Positions 1 to 8,838 are shown, counted from the first letter of the stretch. The stretch: 34,558 nt of DNA from Bifidobacteriaceae bacterium (GCA_031272885.1 JAISSX010000026.1:1-34558); one strand, 5' to 3'. Numbers and translations: made by a program. Notes: a model not told the origin generated them from the sequence alone.

Positions 1-93
1 CAGGGGCTTGGGCGGGTTTGCTGTTGGTGACCTACCCAAGACTGTGGCTGTGCGGCAGGTCGATCTGGTGACCAAAAAGTGCGCGAAGGTCAC
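1..93 (+). repeat. Dispersed repeat, copy A
   Basis: This 93-base segment is nearly repeated at 16382-16473 in the same orientation, with a handful of substitutions and about one single-base indel. It ends in the inverted pair GTGACC (68-73) and GGTCAC (88-93) around a 14-base A-rich core. It touches the left window edge, so the true element may be longer. No open frame in it resembles a protein I know, and no transposase is nearby. A non-autonomous repeat or a remnant of a duplicated intergenic region are both possible. Confidence 0.8.
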
Positions 94-114
94 GCAGGAG
101 GGTTGGCGAGCGCG

Positions 115-420
115 GCAAGACCCCGGATCGTCTACGGCGCCCGGGATGACACACAAACAAGCCGCGGGATGACGGCAAGGCAAGATCCCGGATCGCCTGC
201 GGCGCCCGGGATGACACACAAACAAGCCGCGGGATGACGACAAATCGTGTCCGGGATGACGGACAGCCAGGCCGCGGGATGACGACAAGTTGAGTCCGGA
301 CTGGCTTGGCAGTTCGGCGCCCCGGGATGACCAGGAGAGAGGCGCCAGGATGACGATGAGGCGCGCCGGGATGGCTGGACTCTTGAAGTCAGGATGACGG
401 GTGGATGACGGGGGTGGATG
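115..420. repeat. Tandem 65-bp repeat and GGGATGAC-rich palindromic cluster
   Basis: Two near-identical 65-base units start at 115 and 180. Within and after them the string (C)GGGATGAC recurs about every 20-60 bases as far as about 420, getting more degenerate to the right. The second unit can fold: ATCCCGG at 185-191 pairs with CCGGGAT at 206-212, with CGCC/GGCG pairing inside. This looks like a REP/ERIC-type palindromic repeat cluster in the gene-free region downstream of xerC. Function is unknown; folding into RNA or DNA hairpins is an inference from the pairing. Confidence 0.75.
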
Positions 421-470
421 ACGGAATTGACCTTTCGCGCCGGAAAAGTGACCTCTCGCGAGGCAGAGGC

Positions 471-1706
471 TTAGGCGGAGGTGGAGGCCGGTTGGCGGAC
501 TTCGGGGATCCAAGGCCCGCGCGCCTGTTGGTCACCGGCCGCACCAACACCAGCCACACCAACACCAGCCACACCAACACCAGCCACACCAACACCAGCC
601 ACACCAACACCAGCCGCGCTAACACCGGCCGCACCAACACCAGCCGCGCTAACACCGGCCGCACTAACGCCGGCCGCAGGCTCGCGCGTTTCGCGCTGGG
701 GCGAGGCGGCCACCTCGGCCCCCTGAACCACCCCAGCCACCTCGGGGGCCTCGGCCCGGGGATGGGCCAGCGCGTAGGTGGACCAGAGGCGTTCACTGCT
801 GACGTGGGTGTAGCGCTGGGTGGTGGCAAGAGAACTGTGCCCCAGAATCTCTTGGACCGAGCGCAGATCCGAGCCGCCCTCCAGCAGGTGGGTGGCGGCC
901 GAATGGCGCAGGGCGTGCGGCGCCACGTCCGGCACGCCGGCCGCGGCGGTCAGCCGGTGGATGGAGCGGCGGGCCTCGCGCTGGTTCAACCGCCCGCACA
1001 GCAAGCCAAGGAATAGAGCCGGCCCGGCCTTGGCGGCCGCCCCCTCGCCGCCGGCGGCCAGTATGGCCGGCCGGCCCTGGTCCAGCCAACAGTGCAGGGC
1101 CTGGGCCGCTGGCACGCCGTATGGGACAACCCGCTCCTTGCCGCCCTTGCCGGTCACCCTGACCAGCCGCGCTTCGTGGTCCAGGCTGGTCAGGTCGAGC
1201 GACACCAACTCCCCCACCCGCAGGCCGGTGGCATAAGCCAGTTCGGCCAGCGCCCAGTCGCGCAGTTGGATGGCGCCGCGATCGGCCGCTGCGGCGGCCG
1301 CCACATCCATCATGGTGTTGGCCTCGGCCTGGGCCAGCACACGTGGCAGCTTGGCCTTGGCCGAAGGCACCTGCAGGCGCAGGGTGGGGTCCTTGGTGAT
1401 CAACCCTTGCGCCAGGGCCCAACCCATGAACGAGCGCACCGACGCCCCCCGCCGCGCCATGGAACTGCGCGCCGCGCCTTGCTCCATCAGGTCGGCGAAC
1501 CAGGCGCGCAGGTCATCCAGCGTCACGGCCGCCAGTTCGGCCGGGCCGTCAACGGCCATGGTGGCCAGTAGTTGGCCGATGTCTGCCACATAGGCCTTGA
1601 CGGTGTTTGTGGACAGCGACCGCTCCAGGGCCAGGTGCTGGCGGTAGTCCGCCAGCACCTGGTCAACCCAACCGGTCGCCTGGCTCATGGCTCCAGTTTG
1701 GCCCAT
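471..1706 (-). CDS. xerC: Tyrosine recombinase XerC with a pentapeptide-repeat tail
   Basis: Site-specific tyrosine recombinase that, with XerD, resolves chromosome dimers at dif. The N-terminal SAM-like DNA-binding domain covers about residues 12-105 and the catalytic domain about 120-315. The catalytic set is visible: R163 (GLRVGEL), lysine in TGKGGKER (187/190), H264 and R267 (HALRH), H290 (LGH) and nucleophile Y299 (QRYTH). The family normally ends shortly after the tyrosine, near 300 residues. Here about 110 extra residues follow, and 344-390 are AAGVS/VAGVG pentapeptides encoded by a 15-bp minisatellite. XerC rather than XerD is chosen from the position next to dprA in actinobacteria. 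The start may instead be the ATG at 1688 (MSQATGW); neither start has a clear ribosome site. It starts 3 nt after the stop of the LPXTG gene. Confidence 0.93.
   Translation of the reverse strand: MGQTGAMSQATGWVDQVLADYRQHLALERSLSTNTVKAYVADIGQLLATMAVDGPAELAAVTLDDLRAWFADLMEQGAARSSMARRGASVRSFMGWALAQGLITKDPTLRLQVPSAKAKLPRVLAQAEANTMMDVAAAAAADRGAIQLRDWALAELAYATGLRVGELVSLDLTSLDHEARLVRVTGKGGKERVVPYGVPAAQALHCWLDQGRPAILAAGGEGAAAKAGPALFLGLLCGRLNQREARRSIHRLTAAAGVPDVAPHALRHSAATHLLEGGSDLRSVQEILGHSSLATTQRYTHVSSERLWSTYALAHPRAEAPEVAGVVQGAEVAASPQRETREPAAGVSAAGVSAAGVGAAGVSAAGVGVAGVGVAGVGVAGVGVAGVGAAGDQQARGPWIPEVRQPASTSA
541..676 (-). repeat. 15-bp minisatellite inside the xerC tail
   Basis: About nine tandem copies of a 15-base unit (plus strand CACCAACACCAGCCA and variants with CGCTAACACCGGC). 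The 5' part on the plus strand is nearly perfect and the rest more diverged. The unit length is a multiple of three, so copy-number change would keep the xerC frame. It codes (A/V)AGVG/S pentapeptides at XerC residues 344-390. Confidence 0.95.
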
Positions 1707-1709
1707 GAC

Positions 1710-4700
1710 TCAGCGGTTGCGGTGCTGCGCCACCCGGCGGCGCCGCGAAGCCCCGGCCAACCCCAAACCAGCCAACACAAAGGCCAAACCCAGCCAGGCC
1801 AGCGCCTGCAGCGCCGGGCTGGCACCCGTCAGCGGCAATTCGAGCTTGGTCACGGTGCCTGGCGTCGGCGACGTTGGCGGCGGCGTGCTACCCGGTGGTG
1901 TCGAAGCCGGTGGTGTCGAAACCGGCACGGTGGTGGGCGGCGGCGCATCCACCTGCACGGTCTCGTCGGGCACACCGAATTGCCCGACGTAGCCGGCAAT
2001 ACCGCCGCCGGGCGCAGCCGTAATGGTCTCGACCCAGGTGTAGTAGCCGGGCTTGGTCACCTTGACCTCGTCGGTGGTGTAGGCGCCGTTGCCGGTGACC
2101 TCCGTTTCGACCTGGCCGGCCACGGGCGCGCCCGCCGGCACGGCATCGGCCAATTCGGGCTTGTCTGCGAACGGGCCGTACAGCCTGGTTACGATGGTGA
2201 CCGGCCCGGCTGTCGCCGGCAGGCCGCTGATCTCACCGGTGTCGTAGATGGTCGCACCCAGGCCGGTCAGCTTGGTCGAGGCCTTGGTCACCACGGACGG
2301 CTCCCAGGCCTTCACCAGCGTGGTCTCCTCCGCCAGACCGAACTCACTGGTGGCCGACAACACCTGGCCGTCGCCGTCCGGCGTCAGGCTCTCTACCCAG
2401 GTGTAGTAGCCCTCCAGGCCGATTTCGAGGCCGGGCGTGACGTATTCGCCGTCACCCTCCACCGTCACCGTCACCGAACCTGCCACAGGGGCGTCATCGG
2501 GCACCGCCGTCTGGGGCTGCGGCGCATGGTCGAACGGTCCATACAACACCGCCTCCACCTGGCCCGTGCCGGGCCCAAGGCCGGTGACCCACAAGGTGTC
2601 GGTCAAGGTAGCCCCGGCCATGGCCTGCTGGTCGGAAGCCCTGGTGCGGATGGCGGGCTGCCACGGCACGAAGACGGTCTCGCTGGCCTCGCCGAACTTC
2701 TCCGGCGTGGCCAACATGTCGTCACCGGCCGGCGTGAAGATGCCCGAATAGACGTAGTAGCCGCCCTTGGTCAGAGCCAGGGCCGGTGTGGTGTAGGTAA
2801 AGCCGCCTTCATCATCGAACGTCACCTCGGTGGTGAAGGTCTTGACCACCTGGGCCTCAGGCGCGCTGCCGTCTGGCTCATCAGCCTCATCAGCCCCAAC
2901 ACCCTCGTAATCCCGCACGGGGTTGACCTCGAACGGCCCGTACAGCGTCACGGCCAGCGTGCCCTGGCCGCCGGGCCGTCCACCGGCCAGCACCAGCACG
3001 TCATGCGCCTCTCCCCCAGGCTCCGCCGCGGACAGCACGGCCTCGGACCGTAGCGACGGCTCGAAGGGCACCACGATGGTCTCGGTTGCCACGCCGTACC
3101 GGCCGGTCCAGCCGTTGGTGCCGGACCCCACAACATCGGCCGGAATGGTCTCCACCCACACGTAGTAACCGGGCGCGGTCACCGTCAACCCGGCCGTCTC
3201 GGCCGCTCCGGCACCGTCAGGCCCGGCCGTCACCACGGTGGTAACCGACCCCACCACGGGCGTGCCGGCCGGCGCGGCATCGGCCAAACCGGGCGCGTCC
3301 CCTAGCGGGCCGTACAGCGTTGAGATAACCGTGTAGCTACCGCCCGGCCTACCACCACTCAAGGCCAGGTGGTCCGTCAGCAGGGTGCCCGGGGCGGCCA
3401 CGGCCTGGGACGTCTGCGTCACAACCTGCGGGCTCCACGGCACCACGGTGGTCTCGGCCGCCTCGGCGAAGCCCGAGGTAAACGCCTCGTATTGCGACGT
3501 CGCCTTGATCTGCGCGGTCCAGGTGTAGAAGCCCTTGGCGGTCACCGTCACCGGCGGCGTGGTGTAGGTGCCGGCCTTGGTGGCCGTGGTCACCACCGTG
3601 CCCACCTTCAGCGACGGATCGGACGGCCAGTTGCCCGATGGCGCCGGCCGGGTGGCGAACGGCCCCCACAGGGTCGATTCGATCACCGCCGGGGCCGCCG
3701 CCAGGTCCGCCGTGTGGGCGTCGACCACCAGGGTGTCGGTCAACGCGGCCCCGGGCGCCGCCACGCCGGCCGAGGTCTGGGTGGCCACCGACGGCCCCAC
3801 CGTCTTGACGGCCCGGAACGTTTCGCGGTCGATGCCGTAGTCCGCCACCGCGCCCAGAGTGTTGCCGCTGGCAGATGTCAGCACCTCGACGTGCCAGGTC
3901 AGCCAGCCCATCTGGTTCTCGTTCAGGGTGTAGCCGCCCACGGTGACGGTGGCGTTGCCGTTGCCGTCCAGTTTGACGGTCTGCCCGTAGGGCCCCACCA
4001 CGTCCCAGGCCTTGTCCGGCCGGGTGGCGGTGCGCTGTGGCGCCGGGTCGGTGACCGCCAGCGGCAGGTGGACCAGGGTGGCCCGGACCGTGACCGTGTC
4101 ACCGGGGAAGCCGCCTCCCACCGTGATCTGGTCATACACCCGGTCCCCCGGCCCGGCCGGGTTGGCGGTCTGGTTGATCGAGTCGATACGGGCGGTCTTG
4201 CGGGCCACGCTGAAGGACTCGGCCGGCACCGAGAACGGGTGGGTTACCCCGCGCGTGTAGTCGGTGCCACCCAGGGTGACCCGCCAGGAATACCAGCCGG
4301 CGCCATCGGCCGCCTGGACGGTGTAGCGCCCGGTGGTGACGGTGGCAGCCCCGGCGGCGTCAAGCTTCGCGGTAGCGGTGGGGGCCGTGTAGACCTTGCG
4401 GGCACCCGATGGCGCGTTGGCGGACTGGGCAGGCAGCGCACCACCCGGCCCGGCCACCTTCCATAGTTCGGCCGTCACACTCACCGTGTCGCCGGGGAAA
4501 CCGCCCGTCACCGTGACGGTGTCGGTGATTGTGTCACCTACCGAGACGGCGTTGCCGGTGGCGGAGGACTTGGTGCTGATGGACGCGGCCGCCTGGGTCA
4601 GGCCGAAAGTGGCGGAAGCTGAGGTAGCGGCAGTCTGGGCCGCCGCCGCCAGCACGGTCTGGTGGCCGGACTGGGCCAACACGTGCAGTTCGTTGGAGGG

Positions 4701-5531
4701 GAAGATGGCCCCGGTGGTGGCGGTGACCTGGAAGGTGGCGGTGCCATCCAGGTTGATCGGCACCCGCAGCTGGGTGCCCTGCGCGATGGTTGTCACGTTC
4801 AGGGCCACTGAGCCGTTGGCGGCAAACTTGGCGTGGCCGTAGCCGGAGACGCCGGACAGCCGCAGCGTCACGGGGGCCGAGATGTGCAGCGCCCCGGAGG
4901 CAGACAACAGCTCAACCGTGGCGTAGACGGTCTTGTTCAGCCGGTCCGGCTGGGACATGGTGACCTTCAGCTTGGGCACGCCCTGCAGTGCGGCGGCCTC
5001 CGCCCACAGCTCGTTGGCCCGGGCCACAATGGCCGCACCACCGGCCGCCTTGGGGGCGTTTTGCCTGATCAGAGCCCTAGCACTGTCCGCCGAACGGCCG
5101 TTGCCGGTGTCGAAGTTGAGGTGAGCCAGGTAGGAGATGGCCTGGGGCGTGTTGTTGCCCGTCTCCCCCAGGTGTTTGGCCAGCACATAGCCCATCTGGG
5201 AGTAGACGCCACCCGTCTGCGTGCCGGCCAGTTTCAGAGCCGTGGGGCTGGCCGCCCCGGCCGTGATGCAGACCGCGTAAGGGGAAACGCCCTTGGTGGC
5301 GGGATCGGTGTTGACCAGCCTGCCCAGGTAGGTGCCGCCGTTCGAGTTGCCGTAGTCACCCGGCATCCAGGTGTAGGGCGCCACGTAGCCCGATGGCACA
5401 GCCTCGGCTTGCGGCTGGTCGAAGGTGGTCAAACCCAGCCCCAGGAAGAGGCTGGCGATCAGGCCAAGGGCGAGTCCGGCCAGGCGGCGGGTGCGCTTGG
5501 CCCGGTGGCGCGACGGCTGTGGGTGGTGCAT
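1710..5531 (-). CDS. LPXTG-anchored multidomain surface protein, possible thioester adhesin
   Basis: Large secreted, sortase-anchored protein of 1273 residues from the chosen start. It has a basic N terminus, a hydrophobic signal segment ending in AEA, an N-terminal domain of about 250 residues, seven related beta-rich modules of about 110-130 residues (each with an A.PG..L.D or similar start, then a G.PG and a LYGPF-like motif), a Pro/Thr/Ser-rich spacer, LPLTG, a membrane segment and RRRR. I see only one cysteine in the whole product (C88, in YAVCIT). A later TPQAIS (Q130) resembles the TQxAIW motif of thioester domains, so a Cys-Gln thioester is possible but unproven. The ATG at 5531 is preferred over 5549 because GGAG (5540-5543) sits 8 nt upstream; the 5549 ATG would overlap the dprA stop as ATGA. 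Ligand unknown; no sortase in the window. Confidence 0.88.
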   Translation of the reverse strand: MHHPQPSRHRAKRTRRLAGLALGLIASLFLGLGLTTFDQPQAEAVPSGYVAPYTWMPGDYGNSNGGTYLGRLVNTDPATKGVSPYAVCITAGAASPTALKLAGTQTGGVYSQMGYVLAKHLGETGNNTPQAISYLAHLNFDTGNGRSADSARALIRQNAPKAAGGAAIVARANELWAEAAALQGVPKLKVTMSQPDRLNKTVYATVELLSASGALHISAPVTLRLSGVSGYGHAKFAANGSVALNVTTIAQGTQLRVPINLDGTATFQVTATTGAIFPSNELHVLAQSGHQTVLAAAAQTAATSASATFGLTQAAASISTKSSATGNAVSVGDTITDTVTVTGGFPGDTVSVTAELWKVAGPGGALPAQSANAPSGARKVYTAPTATAKLDAAGAATVTTGRYTVQAADGAGWYSWRVTLGGTDYTRGVTHPFSVPAESFSVARKTARIDSINQTANPAGPGDRVYDQITVGGGFPGDTVTVRATLVHLPLAVTDPAPQRTATRPDKAWDVVGPYGQTVKLDGNGNATVTVGGYTLNENQMGWLTWHVEVLTSASGNTLGAVADYGIDRETFRAVKTVGPSVATQTSAGVAAPGAALTDTLVVDAHTADLAAAPAVIESTLWGPFATRPAPSGNWPSDPSLKVGTVVTTATKAGTYTTPPVTVTAKGFYTWTAQIKATSQYEAFTSGFAEAAETTVVPWSPQVVTQTSQAVAAPGTLLTDHLALSGGRPGGSYTVISTLYGPLGDAPGLADAAPAGTPVVGSVTTVVTAGPDGAGAAETAGLTVTAPGYYVWVETIPADVVGSGTNGWTGRYGVATETIVVPFEPSLRSEAVLSAAEPGGEAHDVLVLAGGRPGGQGTLAVTLYGPFEVNPVRDYEGVGADEADEPDGSAPEAQVVKTFTTEVTFDDEGGFTYTTPALALTKGGYYVYSGIFTPAGDDMLATPEKFGEASETVFVPWQPAIRTRASDQQAMAGATLTDTLWVTGLGPGTGQVEAVLYGPFDHAPQPQTAVPDDAPVAGSVTVTVEGDGEYVTPGLEIGLEGYYTWVESLTPDGDGQVLSATSEFGLAEETTLVKAWEPSVVTKASTKLTGLGATIYDTGEISGLPATAGPVTIVTRLYGPFADKPELADAVPAGAPVAGQVETEVTGNGAYTTDEVKVTKPGYYTWVETITAAPGGGIAGYVGQFGVPDETVQVDAPPPTTVPVSTPPASTPPGSTPPPTSPTPGTVTKLELPLTGASPALQALAWLGLAFVLAGLGLAGASRRRRVAQHRNR

Positions 5532-5545
5532 TGGAACAACTCCGT

Positions 5546-6751
5546 TCATGACTGACTGGTGGAAAGCCGGCGCCAGGCGCCGTTGCTGGAGGCCGCCCGG
5601 CCGGCCCGTTCGAGGCGGGTCAGGGCAGCGAGAACTTGGGCGGGGGCCAGGCCGCAGGCCGTGGTCACGGCTGCGACCGAGGCCGGCCGGCGCATTGGCA
5701 GGGCGTCGAGGACGCGGCGCTCAACCACCCCCAAGCCGTCCAACACCCCGGAGGTTTCATCAAGACCGGGCAGCGCCGCCGGTGCCTGCCCGGCCGGCCG
5801 GGCCAGTTCCATGACGTCGCGGGCGTCGCTGACCAAGGTGGCGGCGCCTTCGCGGATCAGCCGGTGGCAGCCGGCCGAACTGGCCGCCGTGACCGGCCCC
5901 GGCACGGCCCCGACCGGCCGCAGCAGTTCGGCCGCGACGGCGGCGGTGCGGTGCGAACCGGAGCGCCAGCCGGATTCGGTCACCACCGTGACCTGCGCCA
6001 GCGCTGCTATCAGGCGGTTGCGGTCAAGGAAGCGTTCGCGGCGCGGGGCCGAACCCGGCGGCACCTCTGACACCACCGCTCCCTCGGCCGCCACCGCCCG
6101 CAGCAGGGCCTCGTTGCCCGGCGGATAGAGCCGGTCCAGCCCGCCGGCCATCACGGCCACGGTGAAACCGCCCACCGCCAAGGCGGCCCGGTGGGCGGCG
6201 GCATCGATGCCGTAGGCACCACCCGAAACGATGGCGTGGCCGGCCTGGGCCAAGGGTCCGGCGATGGCGGCCGTGACGGATTCCCCGTAGGCGGTGGCCG
6301 CCCGGGCCCCAACCACGGCTACGGCCCCGGCCAGGCGCCGGCCCAAGGTGGCTGGGACGCCATCGGGCGCCAAGACCCACAGGGCGAAGGGGGCCACCTC
6401 ATTCAGGTCTTCCAGCCCGGCCGGCCAACCGGGGCTGCCCGGGTGCATCAAGACCCCACCCAGCCGGGCCAGCACCCGCAGTTCGCGCCGCGGGTCCAGG
6501 CCCTCCAGGCGGGGCAGCCAGCGGGCCAGGGCGGCCTCGGTGCCGGCCGCCGGGCGCCGACCCGCCGCCCGTTGCGCCAGGGCCCGCTGGGCGGCGGCCG
6601 AACCGACCTCGCCCACCAGCCATTCCAGGGCGGCTACCGCCCCCACCTGGCGCACCAGCACGGACGCGTCCGGATCGGCCGGCTCGGCGATGCGGCTCCA
6701 GGCCGCCAGGGCCAACTGGGGATCGGAGATGTCGAAGACGGGCCGGTTCAT
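5546..6751 (-). CDS. dprA: DNA-processing protein DprA (Smf)
   Basis: Rossmann-fold protein that binds incoming single-stranded DNA and loads RecA during transformation. It is present in many bacteria not known to be competent. The core runs about residues 100-310: VGAR (147-150), SGGAYGID (176-183), DRLYP (206-210), RNR (244-246), SGSHRTA (264-270) and PGPVTAASSAGCHRLI (285 onward). Residues about 335-401 form the winged-helix C-terminal domain. The 401-residue length is normal. The ATG overlaps the comM stop as ATGA, which suggests translational coupling. The gene after it is a surface protein, which is unexpected for this operon. Confidence 0.97.
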   Translation of the reverse strand: MNRPVFDISDPQLALAAWSRIAEPADPDASVLVRQVGAVAALEWLVGEVGSAAAQRALAQRAAGRRPAAGTEAALARWLPRLEGLDPRRELRVLARLGGVLMHPGSPGWPAGLEDLNEVAPFALWVLAPDGVPATLGRRLAGAVAVVGARAATAYGESVTAAIAGPLAQAGHAIVSGGAYGIDAAAHRAALAVGGFTVAVMAGGLDRLYPPGNEALLRAVAAEGAVVSEVPPGSAPRRERFLDRNRLIAALAQVTVVTESGWRSGSHRTAAVAAELLRPVGAVPGPVTAASSAGCHRLIREGAATLVSDARDVMELARPAGQAPAALPGLDETSGVLDGLGVVERRVLDALPMRRPASVAAVTTACGLAPAQVLAALTRLERAGRAASSNGAWRRLSTSQS

Positions 6752-8301
6752 ATGGCTGCCCTCACCCTCAGGCAGATGGCCTGGTCAACCTGGTCCGGCG
6801 TGGGGCTGTCGAACCCCGCCAGGTCGGCCATGGTCCAGGCCACCCGCAGCACCCGGTCCACCCCGCGCATCGACAGCAGGCCCATCTCAAGGGCCTGGTT
6901 GAGTTGGCGGTGGATGGCGCTGCCCGCGCCCAGCCGGCCGCGCAGCCAGGTGCCGGGCACCTCGGCGTTGGTCAGCCAGCCGAACTCGGCGTAGCGCCGG
7001 CGCTGTTCCGCCCGGGCCGCCGCCACTCGGGCCGCCACGGCGGCGCTGGATTCGCCGGCCGGGCCCTGGCCCAGCGGCAACTCGGCCACCGGGTCCACGT
7101 CCACCACCAGGTCGATCCGGTCCAGCAGCGGCCCGGACAGCCGCCCCATATAGCGGCGCTTGGCGGTGGCGGTGCAGGAACACTGTTCGCCGCGGCCCCA
7201 GCCCCGCCCACACGGACACGGGTTGGCGGCCAGCACCAGGTGGAACCGGGCCGGGTAGCGGGCGGCGCCGTTGGCCCGGTGGATCACCACTTCGCCGCGT
7301 TCCAGCGGCTGGCGCAGGGTCTGCAGGGCACGGGGCGAAAACTCGGGGCATTCATCCAGGAACAGCACGCCGCGGTGGGCCAGTGAGGCGGCGCCCGGCC
7401 GGGGGATGCCGCTGCCGCCGCCCACGAGGGCGGCCGGGGTGGCGGTGTGGTGGGGATCCTGGAAGGGTGGCCGGGTGATCAGGCCGCGGTCCGGGTTGAA
7501 GGTGCCGGCCACCGAGTGCAGCGCCGTCACCTCCACCGCTTGGGCCTCATCCAGTTGCGGCAGCAGCCCGGGCAGGCGGGCCGCCAGCATGGTCTTGCCG
7601 GTGCCGGGCGGGCCCTGCATCAAGATGTGGTGGCCGCCGGCCGCCGCCACCTCCAACGCATAACGGGCCTGGGCCTGGCCCACCACATCGGCCAGGTCGG
7701 GGTATTCCACCGGTTCCGGCGCAGCGCCCAGGCCGGCTGCGATACTGGCGCAGCGGTCCGGCGGTGGCGGCTCGATGCCGGCCCCCCAACGCCAGGCCAG
7801 TTCTTCCAGCGATTCGATCCCCAGCGGGTTGGCCCCGGCCACCAGGGCGGCTTCTCGTTGACAGGCGGCTGGCACCACCACGTCGCTGTAGCCGGCGGCG
7901 ACGGCGGCGGCTACGGCCGGTAACACACCCCGCACCGGCCGGATTCGCCCGTCCAGGCTCAGTTCGCCGATCAGCACGGTGTTTTGCCCGGCGGCCGGGT
8001 CCACCCGGCGGGTGGCGGTCAGGAGGGCGGCCGCAATGGCCAGGTCGAAACCGGTACCGCACTTGGGCAGGTAGGCCGGTGACAGGTTGACGGTGACACG
8101 GGTTTGGGGGAAGGCGAACCCGGCGGAGGCGAACGCGGCCCGCACCCTGTCCCGCGCCTCCCCCAACGCGGCATCGGGCAAACCCACCAAGGTGAAGCCG
8201 GGCAGGCCGTCTTGGATCAGACCTTCCACCCGCACCATGTGGCCCTCCAGGCCGGTCAGGCTGACGGCGTTGGCGCGGCCTACCTTCAAACGCGGGCTCA
8301 T
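6748..8301 (-). CDS. comM: Mg-chelatase-like AAA+ ATPase ComM (YifB)
   Basis: Hexameric helicase-like ATPase. In naturally transformable bacteria ComM promotes branch migration during integration of donor DNA; the older name reflects similarity to magnesium chelatase. The N-terminal Lon-protease-like domain spans about 1-180 (S/G-rich DG.PGF.LVGLP segment near 31-42). Walker A is GPPGTGKT at 230-237, Walker B is VLFLDE, and a Cys-rich CPCGRGWGRGEQCSC segment is followed by the RRYMGRLSGPLLDRID motif typical of the family. Length 517 is usual. The start overlaps the yraN stop and the end overlaps the dprA start, each by 4 nt. Confidence 0.97.
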   Translation of the reverse strand: MSPRLKVGRANAVSLTGLEGHMVRVEGLIQDGLPGFTLVGLPDAALGEARDRVRAAFASAGFAFPQTRVTVNLSPAYLPKCGTGFDLAIAAALLTATRRVDPAAGQNTVLIGELSLDGRIRPVRGVLPAVAAAVAAGYSDVVVPAACQREAALVAGANPLGIESLEELAWRWGAGIEPPPPDRCASIAAGLGAAPEPVEYPDLADVVGQAQARYALEVAAAGGHHILMQGPPGTGKTMLAARLPGLLPQLDEAQAVEVTALHSVAGTFNPDRGLITRPPFQDPHHTATPAALVGGGSGIPRPGAASLAHRGVLFLDECPEFSPRALQTLRQPLERGEVVIHRANGAARYPARFHLVLAANPCPCGRGWGRGEQCSCTATAKRRYMGRLSGPLLDRIDLVVDVDPVAELPLGQGPAGESSAAVAARVAAARAEQRRRYAEFGWLTNAEVPGTWLRGRLGAGSAIHRQLNQALEMGLLSMRGVDRVLRVAWTMADLAGFDSPTPDQVDQAICLRVRAAI

Positions 8302-8765
8302 GCGCCCACCCCTTGCAGGTGGGTCAGATCGATGCGTCCATCCGGGCTGACGGTGATGGCCAGCACGTCCAGGCGTACGGTCGCCCAGCCTGGCCGCCCC
8401 TCGGCCAGCCAGGCCCCGGCCAGGCGGCGCAGGCGGGTCACCTTGCGCCGCGCCACGGCATCGGCCGGCGTGCCGCGCGTCACGCAGCGGCGCGTCTTGA
8501 CTTCGGCGAACACCAGGGTCGATGCCGGGGCCTCGGCAATCAGGTCGATCTCACCCTGGCGGCAGCGCCAGTTGCGTTCCAGGATGGTGTAGCCGATGGC
8601 GCCCAGGTAGTTGGCCGCCAGGCCCTCGCCCACCCGCCCCAGCGCCTTGGGGTCCAGGGCGGCCAGTTCGGCCGGCCGGCGGGCGGTAAAGGTGAGGGCA
8701 GGCGGCGGGCCGGCGAAGTCCATGGGATCCATGGACAGGAAGTTTGGTGCCGGTTTGGCGGCCAA
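8298..8765 (-). CDS. yraN: YraN family (UPF0102) putative nuclease-fold protein
   Basis: Small protein with the endonuclease-like PD-(D/E)xK fold described for this family; its biological role is unclear. Visible conserved residues are E47 (GEGLAA), D74 in GEIDLIA, and E88-x-K90 in FAEVKTR, which form the expected metal-binding set. The frame opens with TTG at 8765, but there is no convincing ribosome site there. ATG codons at 8732 and 8723 are equally possible and would leave the conserved part intact. The stop overlaps the comM ATG by 4 nt. Placement next to comM and dprA is typical of actinobacteria and suggests a DNA-metabolism role. Confidence 0.92.
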   Translation of the reverse strand: MAAKPAPNFLSMDPMDFAGPPPALTFTARRPAELAALDPKALGRVGEGLAANYLGAIGYTILERNWRCRQGEIDLIAEAPASTLVFAEVKTRRCVTRGTPADAVARRKVTRLRRLAGAWLAEGRPGWATVRLDVLAITVSPDGRIDLTHLQGVGA

Positions 8766-8768
8766 GGC

Positions 8769-8786
8769 GCCGGAAGCGCTTCCGGC
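8769..8786. promoter_or_regulatory. 18-bp perfect palindrome, possible operator
   Basis: GCCGGAAGCGCTTCCGGC is a perfect inverted repeat in the gap between the lepB stop (8839) and the yraN start. The centre AGCGCT with flanking GGA/TCC resembles operators of LacI-family regulators such as the TGGGAGCGCTCCCA type. There is no T-run, so it is a poor terminator. The neighbouring genes are not obvious targets of a sugar regulator, and chance in GC-rich DNA is possible. Confidence 0.35.
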
Positions 8787-8838
8787 CTGTGGATAACGGA
8801 TTCATCCCATGTTTACTGGGAAACCCTGGAAAGCCCCC

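Noticed and set aside
541-676. Possible CRISPR array
   Set aside because: Units are 15 bp with no unique spacers and keep the xerC frame, so it is a minisatellite.
1572-3053. 493-residue plus-strand frame
   Set aside because: Antisense to xerC and the LPXTG gene, shadow composition, no motif.
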